NCBI GenBank assembly: GCA_028023455.1
Contig: JAQFVV010012400.1
Location: 18,192,490 to 18,256,489, forward strand
DNA from: Epiperipatus broadwayi
Taxonomy: Eukaryota > Onychophora > Udeonychophora > Euonychophora > Peripatidae
Direction: 5' to 3'
Length of the DNA: 64,000 nucleotides
The translations under genes and the position numbers were made by a program. Below, in pieces: positions 36,409-50,330 of the stretch; the stretch's first letter is position 1, and every line of letters starts with the position of its first letter. The notes under the pieces were generated by a model. That model had not been told where the DNA came from and did not search any database. It worked only from the letters and a program-made list of their open reading frames with translations.

Positions 36409-37429
36409 ATAATAAACGAAACAATGCTAGAGATATTAAAATAATCTAAATAATCCTTATGACATATATGTAAATGCAACTATGACTTTGCTATGTAAAA
36501 AAAACCTATCAAGGATACATCTAAGTTTTATTTTTAAATAGAAAATAAAAATAGTAAATTGTAGAAAACAACCTATTAGTTGAAACAATTTAAAGTTATG
36601 TAACTTTATTACTATCAAAATGTATATTTTCGAGGGCAGACTTGTGTGTCTACTTATTGTTGTTATTTTTAGTGTATGAATATAAGAGCAGTCTCAAAAT
36701 TGAAGTTAATGATCCTGATTTTGTTTCTAAATGAGAACAAAATTTAGAATCTAAAAGTTTATTTAGATAATCCATCAATGTCAACTATAAATTTATATGT
36801 TTGTATAAAGTATAGCATTAGTTTAGTATATTATTATTTTTAGAAAAATTTCTAAGATTTCAAATATGCTTATTAAAGCATATGATCATTTCTATATAAC
36901 ATTTTGATTTATGTCATAATTTCAATATATTTTTACATTCATATTCAGAAAAAGGATAAATATCAGAAATGATATAAAGTAACTATATATATTTTAAATA
37001 GGCTTGAGTTGTGTGGGTAGAATGACTGTTATCAATATATTTGGGAAAAGAAAACAATACATATTAGCATGTGTTGTGTCTGCTTTTTATTTTATAAATA
37101 ATTTCTAAATAATAATTTCCATTATTGGGAAATTAATTAAATGGAGTTGTTAAAAGTTTGGGATGCAGAAAGGACAAGGTTTTTTCATTCTATATTTAAA
37201 TTTTTAAAATCTCTTCAGCAAATTTTTTGCAACATATTAAAGAAAGATTAAATATTTTTTTGATATTAGAAAAATTTTGATATTCAGTATTCGTACATTT
37301 GTGTGAAAACCTCAAGTTATACAATGGAAAAATATGCTTAATTAAATATAAATAATAAATGCAAAATATTACTATTTATCTATTCAATTTTTTTAATTCT
37401 TTAATTAAACTATTTGCTACTTATGGATT
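36409..37429. other. intergenic, nothing recognised
   Basis: AT-rich sequence without frames or repeats that I can support. Confidence 0.5.
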
Positions 37430-38275
37430 CGTTTATCTTCATTCCATTTTTCCATTTGATTGATTCATTAAATCACTGCTCAACATTATAAACCAATGAG
37501 ATAAATAATCAGTAAATTTAAGATTTATCCTAAAAATAAATATAACAAAAAAGATAAAAATCAAATCTTTTTTTTTAATTTTTATAAAACAATGTAAAAA
37601 AATTAGCTTTGTGTTCTTCATTTATATTGTTTTATTTATTTATTTTTTTAAAGTAATTAATTTTTTAAAAAAGGCTTCAATTGACCATATATATTTTTTT
37701 CCACTCATTTTCTCAAATGAAATAAGAAATTGAAAAGACAAATAATATTAAAAGTTTGAAACAAACCTGTCAATGACAAGTAATAAGAGATTTTACATCA
37801 CACTTTAAACTTATAATAAATTAATTTGTAAGCAAATATTACATATTATATTACATAGATAAATGCTGGCTTTGGATTGGTGTTTTTAGATCTAGTGTCT
37901 GAAGCTACCCTAGCGCCTCTGAGGAGTGCCAAAAGCATGAAACCATGGTAAGGGGATGGGGGTTGGTTTTCAGATAGAGATATTTTAAATGCTTTCTCTT
38001 GTTAAGCATTTATCTCAAAGCTAGTTGAGCAATTAGCAAAGCTCTTTGTTTATATCCTGCAAGCTTAATAAAAAAGAAGTGGAGTCATGTGATATATGAC
38101 TATTTTTTATTACATAGTATTTTCTGAGAAATCATTTTTGAAATAAAAAGAATCTTAAATTTATGATTAATTATCCCAGTATTGTTTATGACATCAATTT
38201 GCAATATTTAAAATTTCACTATACTTAAAATTGAATGTAGATACCTGAATTCATCAGTATCAATTATTTAATATT
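37430..38275. repeat. about 1.5 kb TIR element family, copy 2 (internally deleted)
   Basis: Shares ordered blocks with 25284-26826: 'cagtaaatttaagattta' near 37510, 'aataatattaaaagtttg' near 37743, and the right end 'agatacctgaattcatcag' near 38238. The left terminal repeat is decayed and the total is shorter, so it is a deleted relative. A less AT-rich patch at 37865-37980 is not shared and may be a separate insertion. Confidence 0.45.
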
Positions 38276-38758
38276 ATCATTTTTATTACCATTGTAACTA
38301 TGATGTAGAATTAAAATGTTTGAAATAATGTAAATGTAAAAAAAATATTTGCATTAGAAATATTAATTCCCTTTGTTTTGTTATTATAAAAACCAAGAGA
38401 ATTGTTAAAAGTAAAATTTTGGGCATATGAATATTAATCCAATTATGGCCTCTTTTGAATTAGTGATTTGTCTTTTATTGTATCTTTATTTATATTTTTG
38501 TAAAGAATGTGTGGTGGTGTGGATGTTATTTAATACATTTAAATTAATTCTAATTTTTATTGACATCATCTGTTTCTGTACCATATACTACTGTCTTAAT
38601 AAGCAATTATTTTGTCCAAGTATTTTGCTACTGCTTTGTTGCCATGGAAATTTGAACAAAAAGAATGATTGTAACCATTATTAACTAATTATGGTGTTTT
38701 TAAGAATATATTTAAATGAATTCACTATTTTTGTCAAATAATGTTTCTTAATTATTTG

Positions 38759-38800
38759 AACAGTTAATTAAAGTTCATAATGTGACTTTAATTAACTGTT
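38759..38800. repeat. perfect 16-bp hairpin
   Basis: aacagttaattaaagt (38759-38774) pairs exactly with 38785-38800 around a 10-base loop. Isolated; no gene next to it, so neither a terminator nor a MITE role can be assigned. Confidence 0.6.
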
Positions 38801-41800
38801 TGCATAATTCAGCTTCAGTTCTCTAAGTGCTAGAGTAAGTTATAATATAGAGTTGGTAGCCAGTAGCAAACTATCTCCCAAATAATGATTAGGTATTATC
38901 ACTGTGTAAAAATATCTCTACTTTCCTTTGGACAGGAACTTAACATACTTCAATTAAGACATTCAATGGATATATTATATGTATAACTATAAATCTTAGG
39001 TGAAATTTATTTCAAAAAATAGATAGAAATTTCCCTTAAATTATCAATGTATATGTATTACATTTTATCAAATATTTTCATTCCCCTTTGACTTATAAAC
39101 AAAATAATGTATTCTAACTAAGTTTTTATATAACTTATTTTATTAAAAGTCAGAAATCCAATAAACACAAGTAAAATGGTATTGTATTTTTGAATAATAA
39201 GTCTAATTGGAAATGTATAGTCAGATGAATATTTAACATAATCCAATGTGTCATAATGTATCAAGGATGAGTTATAACCTTTTACTTACTGTATATGTAT
39301 ATATCTTCAAGAATAGGTCAAATGTTCTTACATCCAGAAAATATCAATTGCAAAATAGGAGTTAATTTCATTTTTCACCAGAAAACTGTAAGGTTGAAAA
39401 ATTTTCATTATTAATTAAGATTTATAATAAAGTTTGTAAGATTTTATGCCATTGCTGAATAGAATGATCAATTTTTAGAAGACAGAAAAATCATCTGAAA
39501 GATGGAACTTTTCAGTAATGTTACAGCAGATGATCTTCAACATTGTCTTAAGCAGTGGAAACATTATGTGCATCTGTAGTTTCAAATCAGAAGGAAATTG
39601 CTTTGAAAACAATGATGGTATGGTTTATTTTTTAAATTTGATGAAAAAAAAAGAATTACATCATGGTTTTCTCTTTTATTATTTGACTTTATATATAAAA
39701 AAAGATTGAAATATATGTCTTTATAAAGAAAGGCAGAAAAATTCCATACAACCTCATATATATTCATATGTGTGTATGGGTGTGTGTACAGTAATACAAG
39801 TTTACCATAGAAGTACTGTATTTTTAGCAAATAATTATTTGTAATGACCATTGATTTATTACACCTAAAAAATTATTAATCCTTTTTATCAAGTCAAAAA
39901 TTAATTTGTTACTTACAAGCATTGTAATCTCTTCTTTTTTTTTATTTATTGACAGGCTACAGTGTTATATTTGTAAAAATTACAATTAACAATTTAAACT
40001 TTAATATTTATAAACTTCAGAATATTAACAATTTTAACAAGCCTGTAAATAAATTAGGGCTTATCAAAGTTCAAATCATTATTATGATAATTCAAGGTCA
40101 GGTTTGGTAAACAGATTGGCCATGTTACAAGTAAATGATTTTTTTGGGAATCTGATTCTTGAATTATTGATTGTTCTGTGAATAGATTTATATCAAAATA
40201 CATGTGTGTGTAATATTTTTTACTGATTCTTTATAGAGGCTTTTACTCTGCAACCTTTAATTATATATACATTAAAAAAGAGAACATGTATGTGATTTTT
40301 AAAATATGCTAAACTGTATGTGAGAAAGTATACAGAATTTTATAGTTAACAGTTAACATTATGAAATCAGAGAAAAATGGCATTGAATCATTTAAAAAAA
40401 ATAGACCTTAAATTATCCTAGTTTTTTCAGCCTTTTGTTTTTCCAAATGAAAATGTGAAATGTATAGAATCTTAAGGGTGTAAATTTCTAAAAGTGATAT
40501 CCTCTGGTTATGTATAATGTTGCAATATATTATATACAAGATAAGTATAGCATAGTCTGAATTCTATGATCATTTCTTATTCAATCTTAAATTATTTATT
40601 TATTTATTCATTTAATTTATAAATAAAGCAGAGTAAAGATTAGCAAATTGCCTTCATACATATGTTTAAATGTATATGATTTTCCCAAAAAAATTAATAA
40701 ACTTCAAAAATTAGTTGCATAAGTAAACAACTATGTAGCAATATATATTAAGCAAATATATTTACCAACATTCAAATTTAAGAAAAGAGAAAAAATGTTT
40801 GCAGTATAAATTGCTATATGACAATGAAGTTTATATATAAATACTCCATCTATCTATCAATGGACATAAAACAAAGTGTTTCAGATGTTAACTTCAAAAA
40901 TATTTTTATATACAGAGAAAGAAGATATAAATTGATATTAAAAAAAATAAACAAATTGAGAATCAGAATTGTAAGTTTTTTTTAACAACAATTTTCAAGA
41001 GAAAATGCTATCTTTGTATAAAATGTTAAAGGGATTTATTTTTCGTATATTTCAAAAATTTTTAATCAAGTGGCTTCAAAAGTAAATCGATGTATATGTT
41101 TTCTGTCCCAAGGGTTTAAGACAATAGGATTCTTCGCCTTAAAAGATATTGCTTGATTATCAATCGTTAAAAGTTTGATATTGTTTACTAGCCTCTAATA
41201 AAATTAATTCTACCTTTTCAATGTTTATATCATTTTCCATAATTTTAAAAGAGACAATAATAAGTAAAAAAAAAAGTTGAGTAATTAATGTCTGGAAAAT
41301 AATTTTCAAATGCAAAATATTTATACTGTAAAATATATTTCAAAGACAATAATTGAAATTAAAACAAAAAGATAAATAGCGTGCAAAAAAAAAACCCTTA
41401 TTTTTATTATTTTTTTAATATTTACTAAATCTTGTGCACCAAGAACGAAATATTAATTGTTAATTATTTTTATAGTGAACTAAACAGACACTACTTGAAA
41501 TTCAAAACGTTTATTTATATTATTCTGTTGCACGTAATATAATCAAATATTTTCTTTATTCAACATTACTTTTAAAAGAAGGAAATTCGTTTAAAAGAAG
41601 TAATGAAATTTCGAGTAAATAAATAAAAATTAAAAATAAATAAATAACGTTACTATATATCTATACAGTTCATAGTATTCCTGAAGAAATGATACAGATA
41701 TGCATCAAGGATCTTGTAGATTAAATATTTTCATGGATTAATTATGTTATGAACAAAGTAATCAATGAGAAAATCCCCTTTATAATTAGAGATATGTTTA

Positions 41801-42001
41801 ACTGTGGTGTTGCCAGATAATTATCAATTAGGTCTCTTTTAGTTCTAATCCAAATTCTTATATGGATTGAAATTCAGAGAGATATTTTTTATAAATATAA
41901 GGACTTAGAAGAATCACTATCTTTCCTGACATTCTGTAAATAGCTACTCATCTTCCCCCAAGAATGTATATGGTAACTTAAATATTTATATGGATTGTAT
42001 T
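38801..42001. other. intergenic, nothing recognised
   Basis: AT-rich, with chance frames of 60-90 codons on both strands that overlap each other and show no domain. No repeat stands out. Confidence 0.5.
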
Positions 42002-42268
42002 TAGTTGTATTTATTATTTGGACTATTTCCATCATCTAATATGAGTATTGAATGTCTTTAGAAAAATATAACTTTATTTAAATATTCCAAATACATTCAA
42101 TTGTTAGTAATTTAATTTTAAATATTCCAAATACATTCAACTGTTAGTAATAGTACACTATTACTAATAGTTGAATGCATTTAGAATATGTAAATAAAGT
42201 TAAATTTTTCTAAAGACATTCAATACTCATATTAGATGATGGAAATAGTCCAAACAATAAATACATCT
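42002..42268. repeat. inverted-repeat element, about 110-bp arms with internal duplication
   Basis: Left arm 42002-42110 and right arm 42160-42268 are close complements ('tttccatcatctaatatgag' with its complement near 42225; 'attgaatgtctttag' with 'ctaaagacattcaat'). In the left arm a 35-bp block containing 'aaatattccaaatacattca' is repeated in tandem (about 42077-42111 and 42117-42151). MITE-like. Confidence 0.65.
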
Positions 42269-45200
42269 AAAACACCATCATCACAAACCTTCAGAAAAAC
42301 ATTTGTATAGATTAATTGTATGAATACAAAGAAGTGAATGGAGATATTTGCATGCCATAACTAAAGTGATATGTTTACCAATGATGTTGCTAGGTAGCTA
42401 CCAGTTATAAGTATTTAAATAAGAATGTATATATGTTATATAAATATATGTATGCTCAAATAGATATCTATTGAAGTTTCCGTAATTGGTAAATAGCCTA
42501 ATGATTTATTTTACACTAGGAGGGTGTAACACAATTATTTCAAAACCTGGGGTCTTTAAAGCTGGTTCTAAATATGAGATTAAATCTTATTTTAAGACTA
42601 TGTATTGTTAGCCATTTAGCATTAAAGATACTCAAATTATTTGTTTGCTTGTAATATTATGATAACTGAGCATGAGTTCAGCATACCACTAACATATATA
42701 ATCAGTGATTAGTTGTGTTTTTTTAAACTTTTACAAATACTTCTTTTAGGAGTTGGCTTTTTTTATTAAAATAAAATAAAATTAATAAAAGGGGGGGGAG
42801 GATAAATTATATACCCCCCCCACCCCCCCATACACAACTAAACACCCCCTTTATAAAAAATTAAAAAATAAAAAAATAAAAAAATTAAATGTTAGTTTCT
42901 GCTTTTATATTTTCAAATCATTCAAAATATTTTAAATCCAATTTCTTGCCATATTTATGTTTAAGAGCCAAGATTGCTTTGACTACTTCAACCAAAAGCC
43001 TTTCTTTTATAATTTTTTAGTATTCATAATTTATTAAGTGAATTTTTAGTAGACAAATGACGCAGGTAAGATTAATATATATATATATTTCTTTTTTTAA
43101 AAAAGTAGCTTTTTATAAATCTTAATTTTTAGCTATTTTTGCTATACAGTAGCTATATGACTGGACACAGTATGGGAATAAAAATATGCATTTTAATGAT
43201 ACAATGAATGTCATAATTTTATCTAAATATCAGAGTTCATTAAAGTTATGATTAATATTTTAATACTGAGTTGTTAGAATAGAATGTGTTAAGGGAAATA
43301 AGTATTTTATCTTGACTTACGCGCAGCAAACATGATCAAATTGTCATTTAAGAAATCCATTGATTGCATTGCTTAAGAAAATGCTATTTTCAAAATGAAA
43401 AACAATTGTGTAATAACTATAAATAATTACTACTTAATATTTTAATTTTATTTATAGAGTATAACCAGACATCTAATATTGTTTACTAACTTTTTTCTAT
43501 TTATATTAATTTTTATAGTTATAAAGGGAGGGGAGGGAGCATTACTGATCGAAATCTGCTTTGGCTATTGATTTGAATCCTGTCTCCAATATATACATAA
43601 ATATACTATTTGTGCAATATTATAAAAATCCATAAATATAAAATAAGTTATCTAATAATAATAAATTATATGCTGTCATACATTCAAGCTGGTCAAGTTA
43701 ATATAAATTCACTAGTATATATCAAATATAATTTTATATAATAAAATGAAACTAGTTAATTTTATAAAATGTACTGTATTAATGTTAATTATATATGCTA
43801 AATATTATCCGTTCATTGTAGCCACCTCCAACCATAATCCTAATCTCCAAAAACATATCTAATTTTTACAAGTGAATTTATATACTTTTGAGAATGTGGA
43901 TTGCATTAGCTGTGCTAGCTTTAGCACCAATGTTTGTTTATTGTTAATATTAGTATAATAGATTTCATATTGTTTAATTTTCTTTCTTTAAAACTATCTA
44001 AAAGAATTATTATATATCACAGTCACCGACACTTTAAAATATATACATTGTTCGGTAACGTATGTATAACAAACGTATCGTGTTTTGCATATATATATTC
44101 TTTTTTGTTGTTGTATGATCTTTATGATTTATATCCATATATGTAAGCCTTAAATATTTAATATATACTTGTGTGTGCTCTGCAAACTCCATACACTTAC
44201 ATATAAATGTAAAAAGAAGCATATCATACTTATATTTTCATAAAAATATGGACATACTAGTATATAAACATTCTAATATTACTCAGTCAGCATTATTTTG
44301 TTTTATTATAACATCTGTTCATTTTATCTTACTTTAATTTTCATAATTTAAATAACACTTTCAAAAAGTATAGATTAATCTATACATTTGACTGTACCCA
44401 TGTCTTTAAATTTGCTATAAGATTTATATATATATTAATTTTTTTAAAAAGTAGAGTAAACTATTTTTCCCAGCCTTGGATTATCATTAAATAAATGTAT
44501 TATGTGAAGACAAAGTTTTAATTATTAATGATAAAAATGCAATATGTTAACAGAGATTTGAATTGTTTTAAAATAATATGAGCGTCAGATTTGATTCTGA
44601 GGCTATATGGTATTTTTATAAAATGTGCCATGATGTACAAATGCCGACATTGTAGCTGTAAATGTTTTGTATTAAATATACGTATTAATTTTTGATTTAT
44701 CAGATATTATATAATACTAACAAAAAATTGCAATTGTAAAAGTTTCAGTTATTGATTAGCGTTGCTCATAGACAAAGAATAAATAAATTCTTTGTAATTT
44801 GCCAAAGTTTAGTAGAAATATTACTGAAATGTTTAAATGAGAATGATGTGTAAAATATCTAATGTTGAAATTATTATTTTTAATAAAAATTTTAAACAAA
44901 TTTTTATTGATTTAATCAAAATGCATACATTGCATGTATATTAAGATAAAGGTAAACCATGGGCCAGTAAGTAATATGACTCCCCTTCCCAGTGATGAGA
45001 CTGCATCAAATCACAGTTTAGTTTTTCCAGCCAGTATATTAACATTCATCAATCCAGATTAACTTGGGATTTATACCTTTTAGTTAATAATAGTGGAATA
45101 TCTACTTTCTGACCAATAGTAAATAGTTAATTAGGTTGGCTGTAGACTGGTTATTTAAAAAAAAAAAAATCATAAAATTTTCAAGGTTAATTTGTTCAGA

Positions 45201-45386
45201 CTTGACTTCATCATAGACATGGCAACAGATGTATTAGCCATGATGCTATTTTGCATATATTTATAGTTGAAATCAAAAATAGTTTTGAGTTGTGTTCAGT
45301 GATACATATGCATTGATTTAGAAATCTAATCATCCTTGTTATAAGGTAATCTGCCCAAATTTGAAAAGAACTTATTCCAGGTCTAT
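42269..45386. other. intergenic; G- and C-run cluster at 42790-42840
   Basis: No gene recognised. A run of eight G near 42791-42798 and C runs near 42815-42831 lie within 40 bp in opposite sense and could pair. Elsewhere simple AT-rich DNA. A 'gatttgaatcc' near 43571 resembles box B but nothing supports a SINE. Confidence 0.45.
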
Positions 45387-47604
45387 CAAGTGTAACGATC
45401 CGGAGAATATCACTTAATGTGATCTGCACTACAGGGCGCCATCTAGGCATTTGAACCTAGAAAAATTTATAAAGTAGGCAGATACGTAAGTAAAAAAAAA
45501 AAAAATTTTTTTTTTTTTTATATTTGTTTTCGGTTGTTAGCCCATGTCACTAGCTCAGTGGAATAGCAGAGTTTTAATAATATCATATAACATTATATAT
45601 ATAAAAAAAGAATAAAATAAGCCACTGCCAGTAATTAACATACAAACATTTATTAACGCACATATATAAGATTTAAAATTATTTTAGCATCAGTTTACCT
45701 TTTAAAATTTAACTTACATTTTTAACTTTGATTTTAATTTACATTTTAATTTTTACAACTTTACATTTTAAATTTTTTTTATAAGTTCGCACAGAGGAGT
45801 TTATAAAAGTTCGTTTTAAAATGTTGAGTATAGATCGGTTACATAGATTACAACGGTTAAAAACATTTCAAAATAAACATAAACGATCAAAATATAAAAT
45901 CATTGATACCGATAATTGCAGAGGGAAATTTATAAATAACCCAATAGTATTCACCATAAGATACTTGCATTGTCACCAATAACTTAAAAGACATCCGAAT
46001 AAATACATTATAGATACTCACCGTAAGGTATCATTATTTATCGAATGTCTATATATTTTGATCAAATATGAAAACCCAAAACATACTTAACCGATAACCA
46101 ATCCATGCAAGCGTCTATAAACAACTTAAATTTAATGCATTTTTATTTAGTGTCGAGTATGAATAGACTACATAGATTTGCATTTGAAAATAAAACATTC
46201 TATCCCTATTTAACCTTAGGCTAAAGGTTCGCAGCCAAAACTGGCGTCAATTTATCTGATATATCGATGCATTCAATGTAATACGAAATACGGCAGCACC
46301 AAAAAGTTAAGAGAAGAAATTGCCTCTCGTCAAATAGGAATATGACATCTATCTGACAAGAAGAGCAAAAAAAAAATCCATAGAAAGGAACTGCGTTCTC
46401 CGTCTTATAATTCTTTCCATAGGCAAACGGGTGAGTGCGGCGTATATATAAACGATTCTGCCAGTAGCGAATCTCCGACTACATCTACTAACTACATCAA
46501 TATATCCAATCCATTGACCCAATTTAACAATGACACAAATAACCTAAGATTACCCTCCCCTAATATAACTTTACAAATCTATACAGCCATTCACGCTCGA
46601 CTTAAGTTTAACATTGATATATTTTAATTTATCGGAAAATAGAAATCATAAATAAACTTAAAGAACAAATAAATAAATAAATGGAAATGATTTTACACAA
46701 AAAAAATACATCATAACATTATTAAAATTAATATTAAAATTGGTCAGATAGGATTCTATTGCAATTATTTTAAATACTAGGAAAGTTTAAAATTTAAAGT
46801 TCTTAGTGTTTTCAAATTAATATTGTTCATTATATTTTATAACGTTCTTACGGTTTTAACACGTCCGTAGTTTTATCCGTTGTTTGCCATGAACGTGAAT
46901 TCCCACGCCATCCTAAAGAGATTTGTTGAGTTAGCCATTGTTTTTTATTTATCCGGAGGTTTTTTAGTTTAGTTGGTCCTCAATGTAGAAAACGATAGTT
47001 CATTTCTCTTTCTTTCTTAGCAGAACTGAACGAATTGAAGAGTGCGTCTTTTTTAATCCCTTCTCTTTCAACTCCGCACCAATGCATATAGTCACATCGT
47101 AAATAATAACCAATAACTAACTAATTAATAATTTTCAAACTTGTCCTTTTATACATAACTTTAGGATCCAATGGACGTTACGTCATCGTTGATGATGATC
47201 CTTCCGTTGAGGTCCGATTTCCCCGATGGATTTCTTTCATTGGCCATTCTGTTCCTATTGTTTTCCTATCTGACCATTGCTTATACATTTTAGATGCCCA
47301 AGGCTAGTTTACTAATTAAAATAATCATTTCCATTTTACAAAAGATTAATTAATCTGTTTTCAAACTTAAACATATATTTTTATCTCTAAATCTTTTCTG
47401 AAAATTTAGTTTTAAAATACTTTTTCTTTAATAAAGTTTTATTTTAATAATTATTTATCTGTGCGATTTTATATATATGCGAGTTTAAGATGATTTTTTT
47501 ATTTTAATTCTTAAAAAAGAAATTTTTATTGGCAAACTTTTTTTTTTTTTAATATGTTTACTAATAAAAAATAATGTAATGTACGTATGTGCCCGTTACA
47601 CAAG
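45387..47604 (+). repeat. solo LTR, copy 2 (45391-47600), TSD caag
   Basis: Begins TGTAACGATCCGG and ends GCCCGTTACA, so the ends form a 7-bp inverted repeat TGTAACG/CGTTACA. It is flanked by the exact 4-bp direct repeat caag (45387-45390 and 47601-47604), as expected for an integrase-mediated insertion. It aligns end to end with 13236-15384 with scattered substitutions and small indels. No internal domain, primer site or second LTR is present. At about 2.2 kb it is long for an invertebrate Gypsy LTR. Its ends also recall the TGTAAC..GTTACA ends of the short LTR at 58355, although the bodies differ. Confidence 0.7.
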
Positions 47605-47696
47605 GAACCTCAAAATAAACTTTGGAATGTAAAACCTTTTAAAAATCATGTAGTATTTCAGAAAAAAATAGTGAAAAAATAAATAGAAATAACTGG

Positions 47697-48404
47697 AAGA
47701 TATTTTTAATAGTAACAAACTCCATACAGTAGTATCACCCAGTGCAAACCTTAGTAATCAATGGATGCAGGAAGGTTTGGGCATAAAATCCCCATCTAGT
47801 GCCTACTCATCCAATATCCCCAGGCTAGTTTCTAGCTTATAGCTTTTATAAATGAGCAGCTTTGGATTTGAGAGCACCACCTAGATGTAAGGATCAAATG
47901 CATCCCTCCATTTTATCTATTAAGTTAACTATAAACCTGTCAATATAGATCTGAATCCAGTTCAGCATCTATACATTTTGGTGTTCTTGGTTTATTAAAA
48001 TCCACAGTTGCCATCATCCCATAGACAGGAATGAAATAAAGCCACCAAAATATCACATGATTCCCATTTCCTATGCTTACTCAAGCTGTTAATAGCAGTA
48101 ACAAATTCTTAATAGGTAAAAGATAGCTGCTGGAGGGTTGCATTAGACCTTCAGATCTAGGTGCAGTGCTCTCAGATCCAAAGATGCTCACTGATGAAAG
48201 TCACAAGCTAGAAACCAGTCTGGGAGGATTGGATAAGTAAGCATTAAATGGGGATTTTATGCACAAATCTTCCTGCATTCATTGATTACTAAGGCTTGCA
48301 CTGGGTGGCATTACTGAATGGAGAGTTTACTACTGCTAATAGCAGCTTGGGTAAGCATAGAAAATGGAAATCATGCTATGTTTTGGTGGTTTTATAAGAT
48401 ATTT
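47697..48404. mobile_element. foldback-type element, copy 2, with 9-bp TSD
   Basis: The element spans 47706-48395 between direct repeats aagatattt (47697-47705 and 48396-48404). It has the same plan as the 5475 and 55865 copies but is more diverged. A forward unit runs to 'actcaagctgttaatagcag' near 48085-48105. After a switch of strand at about 48120, a reverse unit runs from 'gctgctggagggttgcatta' back to the 'actgaatggagagttt' end. It then passes the unit junction into 'gctaatagcagcttgggtaa'. No coding capacity. The right boundary falls at a similar place in the unit as in copy 1. Confidence 0.7.
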
Positions 48405-49499
48405 CTGAAAGGCCAAAGTAACTTGTATTCATTTATCAAAATAAAAAAACAGGTAGTTATGATAAGAAGGATTATTGAAGCGTTGTGAAAAAAGATATGG
48501 ATAGAGGCAGAAATTTGGATTAAACTGGTAACGACTTTTGCAAGGATCGATAATCTTTGAAAATAATTTTAAAAATTGTATGATAACTATATTACTTTTA
48601 AAATATAAATTAATTTTTATTATTTGTTAATTCTATTCTATGACATATGAAGACCTGAAAAACTATGCGATAGTCCTGGAAAAAATTAAGTACCCCTCTC
48701 CAATGCAAATTTATATATAATATAAAATGATTTTTTTGTAAAATAAAAGTATAGCAAAATTTACTATTAAGTCAAAAAAAAGTGTAGATAACCGACATAT
48801 TTTAAATAAAATAAATTGTACTCGCGTAAATAAACGAATTACAACAATCTTAAATACAGATCACGTGAGCGAGATAAGAAAATTTTGTTGGAGTGATGTG
48901 AAAAAAAAAGTTATGCTGCAAAAAAATAATTGGGTTAAATTTGGAAAAATCTTAATTATGCAGAAAATAAATAATGGTTGATAACTACACATTATTTATA
49001 AAATACGGACATAAGTTAAACTTTAACAAAAAAAAGTAAAACATTGAAACCAGAAACATACCTTGACTCCCCAATGTCTGTTACATGTATAGCATCTATT
49101 ACAAATAAAACAAACTTACTTTTACTTCACAAATAAATAAAAACAGTTATCAAATAATTGCAAAGCCCCCCTCCCACAATATGTTTCGACGGAATTAGAT
49201 TCATTCAGATGGCCTTGGCTTTCTCAATGGATTCTATTTATTTTTTTCATGTCTGGCTAATTGTGGATGCAAAAGTAAATTCGTTTGCATCATAGGTTTA
49301 GTACAAAATTATGGGTGTATTTTTTTTTTTTTTAAATTAAAGTTAAAAATTTTAATGTTTCGTGTTTGTTTGATTTTTATGTTAATATTTAATGAGTTGA
49401 AGATGAAACCTGTAACTAAGATTCTAAATTAATTTAATCTAGAGTTTATTTTGTGATGATTATTTAATGAAATAAAAATGCACTTGAATATAAATTAAT
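48405..49499. other. intergenic, nothing recognised
   Basis: AT-rich; no supported frame or repeat. Confidence 0.5.
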
Positions 49500-49640
49500 G
49501 CCCTGCCAGTGATTTAGTACAATGATACAGAGTGGCAACTTCTGGGCTTATAGGTCTCTAAATCATGTCCCAACTCTCACTCTCAAACTTCTATATGAAT
49601 TCCTGAGTAATGAATCATTCAATTATTTTTTAGTTAAGCC
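49500..49640 (+). repeat. SINE-like dispersed repeat, 3' half
   Basis: Resembles the 3' half of the repeat at 17580-17817 and ends in 'cattcaattatttttt'. It abuts the 3' end of the RTE copy A. The head is missing. Confidence 0.35.
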
Positions 49641-49897
49641 TAGTATTTTGAAGCATTATTGGTTCATCATCATCAACCATTATCATTCCACTGCAGGATG
49701 AAGGTCTCTCCAAGTTTAATCCATCTTCTCCGATCTTTAGCTTCTCTTCTCCACAACACCCCTGCACATTTTCTTATTTCATCCATCCATCTCACATGTG
49801 GTCTCTTTCTGGGTCTTTTACAATCTCTTGGAATCCAGTTTAAAATTTCAATTGTCCATCTATTATCATCTCTTCTAGCAATATGTCCAGCCCAACT

Positions 49898-50317
49898 TCA
49901 TTTCAATCTTTTAATTTTTTCAATAAGGTCAGTAACACCTGTTTGTTGTCTTACCCATACATTGTGTTTTCGATCTCTTCTTGTTACTCCCAACATACAT
50001 CTCTCCATACTCCTTTGAGTGGTCTGAAGTCTCTGTATTGCTCTTCTATTAAGTGTCCAAGTCTCAGATCCATAAGTAAGAACTAGTAAAACACATTTGT
50101 TAAAAACCATCCTTTTCAAACACATAGGCATATTTCCTTTTAGTATCAAGTTATTTCTACCAAAAGCACTCCAACCAAGTTTAATTCTATGATTAATTTC
50201 CTCCATTATGTTTCCATCTGTATTAATAATCTGACCAAGGTATTTGTAACTGTTAACTTCTTCTAATTCTTCATAATCAATCTTTATTTTCATATTTTGA
50301 GCAAATCGATTAAACAT
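49898..50317 (-). pseudogene. RTE C-terminal region, copy A
   Basis: Continues the RT in a different frame, from the KTKVMF region just upstream of its methionine. It includes YKYLGQIINTDG, WSAFGRNNLILKG, the conserved VLTYGSETWTLNRR segment typical of RTE C-terminal domains, and MLGVTRRDRKHN. It stops at a TGA (49898-49900); the expected last 75 or so residues follow in the same frame after the stop, down to about 49663. The domain binds nucleic acid in related elements by inference only. The start methionine is not a true start. Confidence 0.75.
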
Positions 50318-50330
50318 TACTTTAGTCTTT

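Noticed and set aside
38427-39851. Several 60-90 codon frames in intergenic DNA
   Set aside because: Overlapping on opposite strands, rich in Phe/Leu/Tyr/Ile as expected of random AT-rich sequence, with no start context or homologous copy.
42790-42840. G-quadruplex or regulatory element at the G/C runs
   Set aside because: Homopolymer runs in intergenic low-complexity DNA, with no gene or repeat structure nearby to give them a role.
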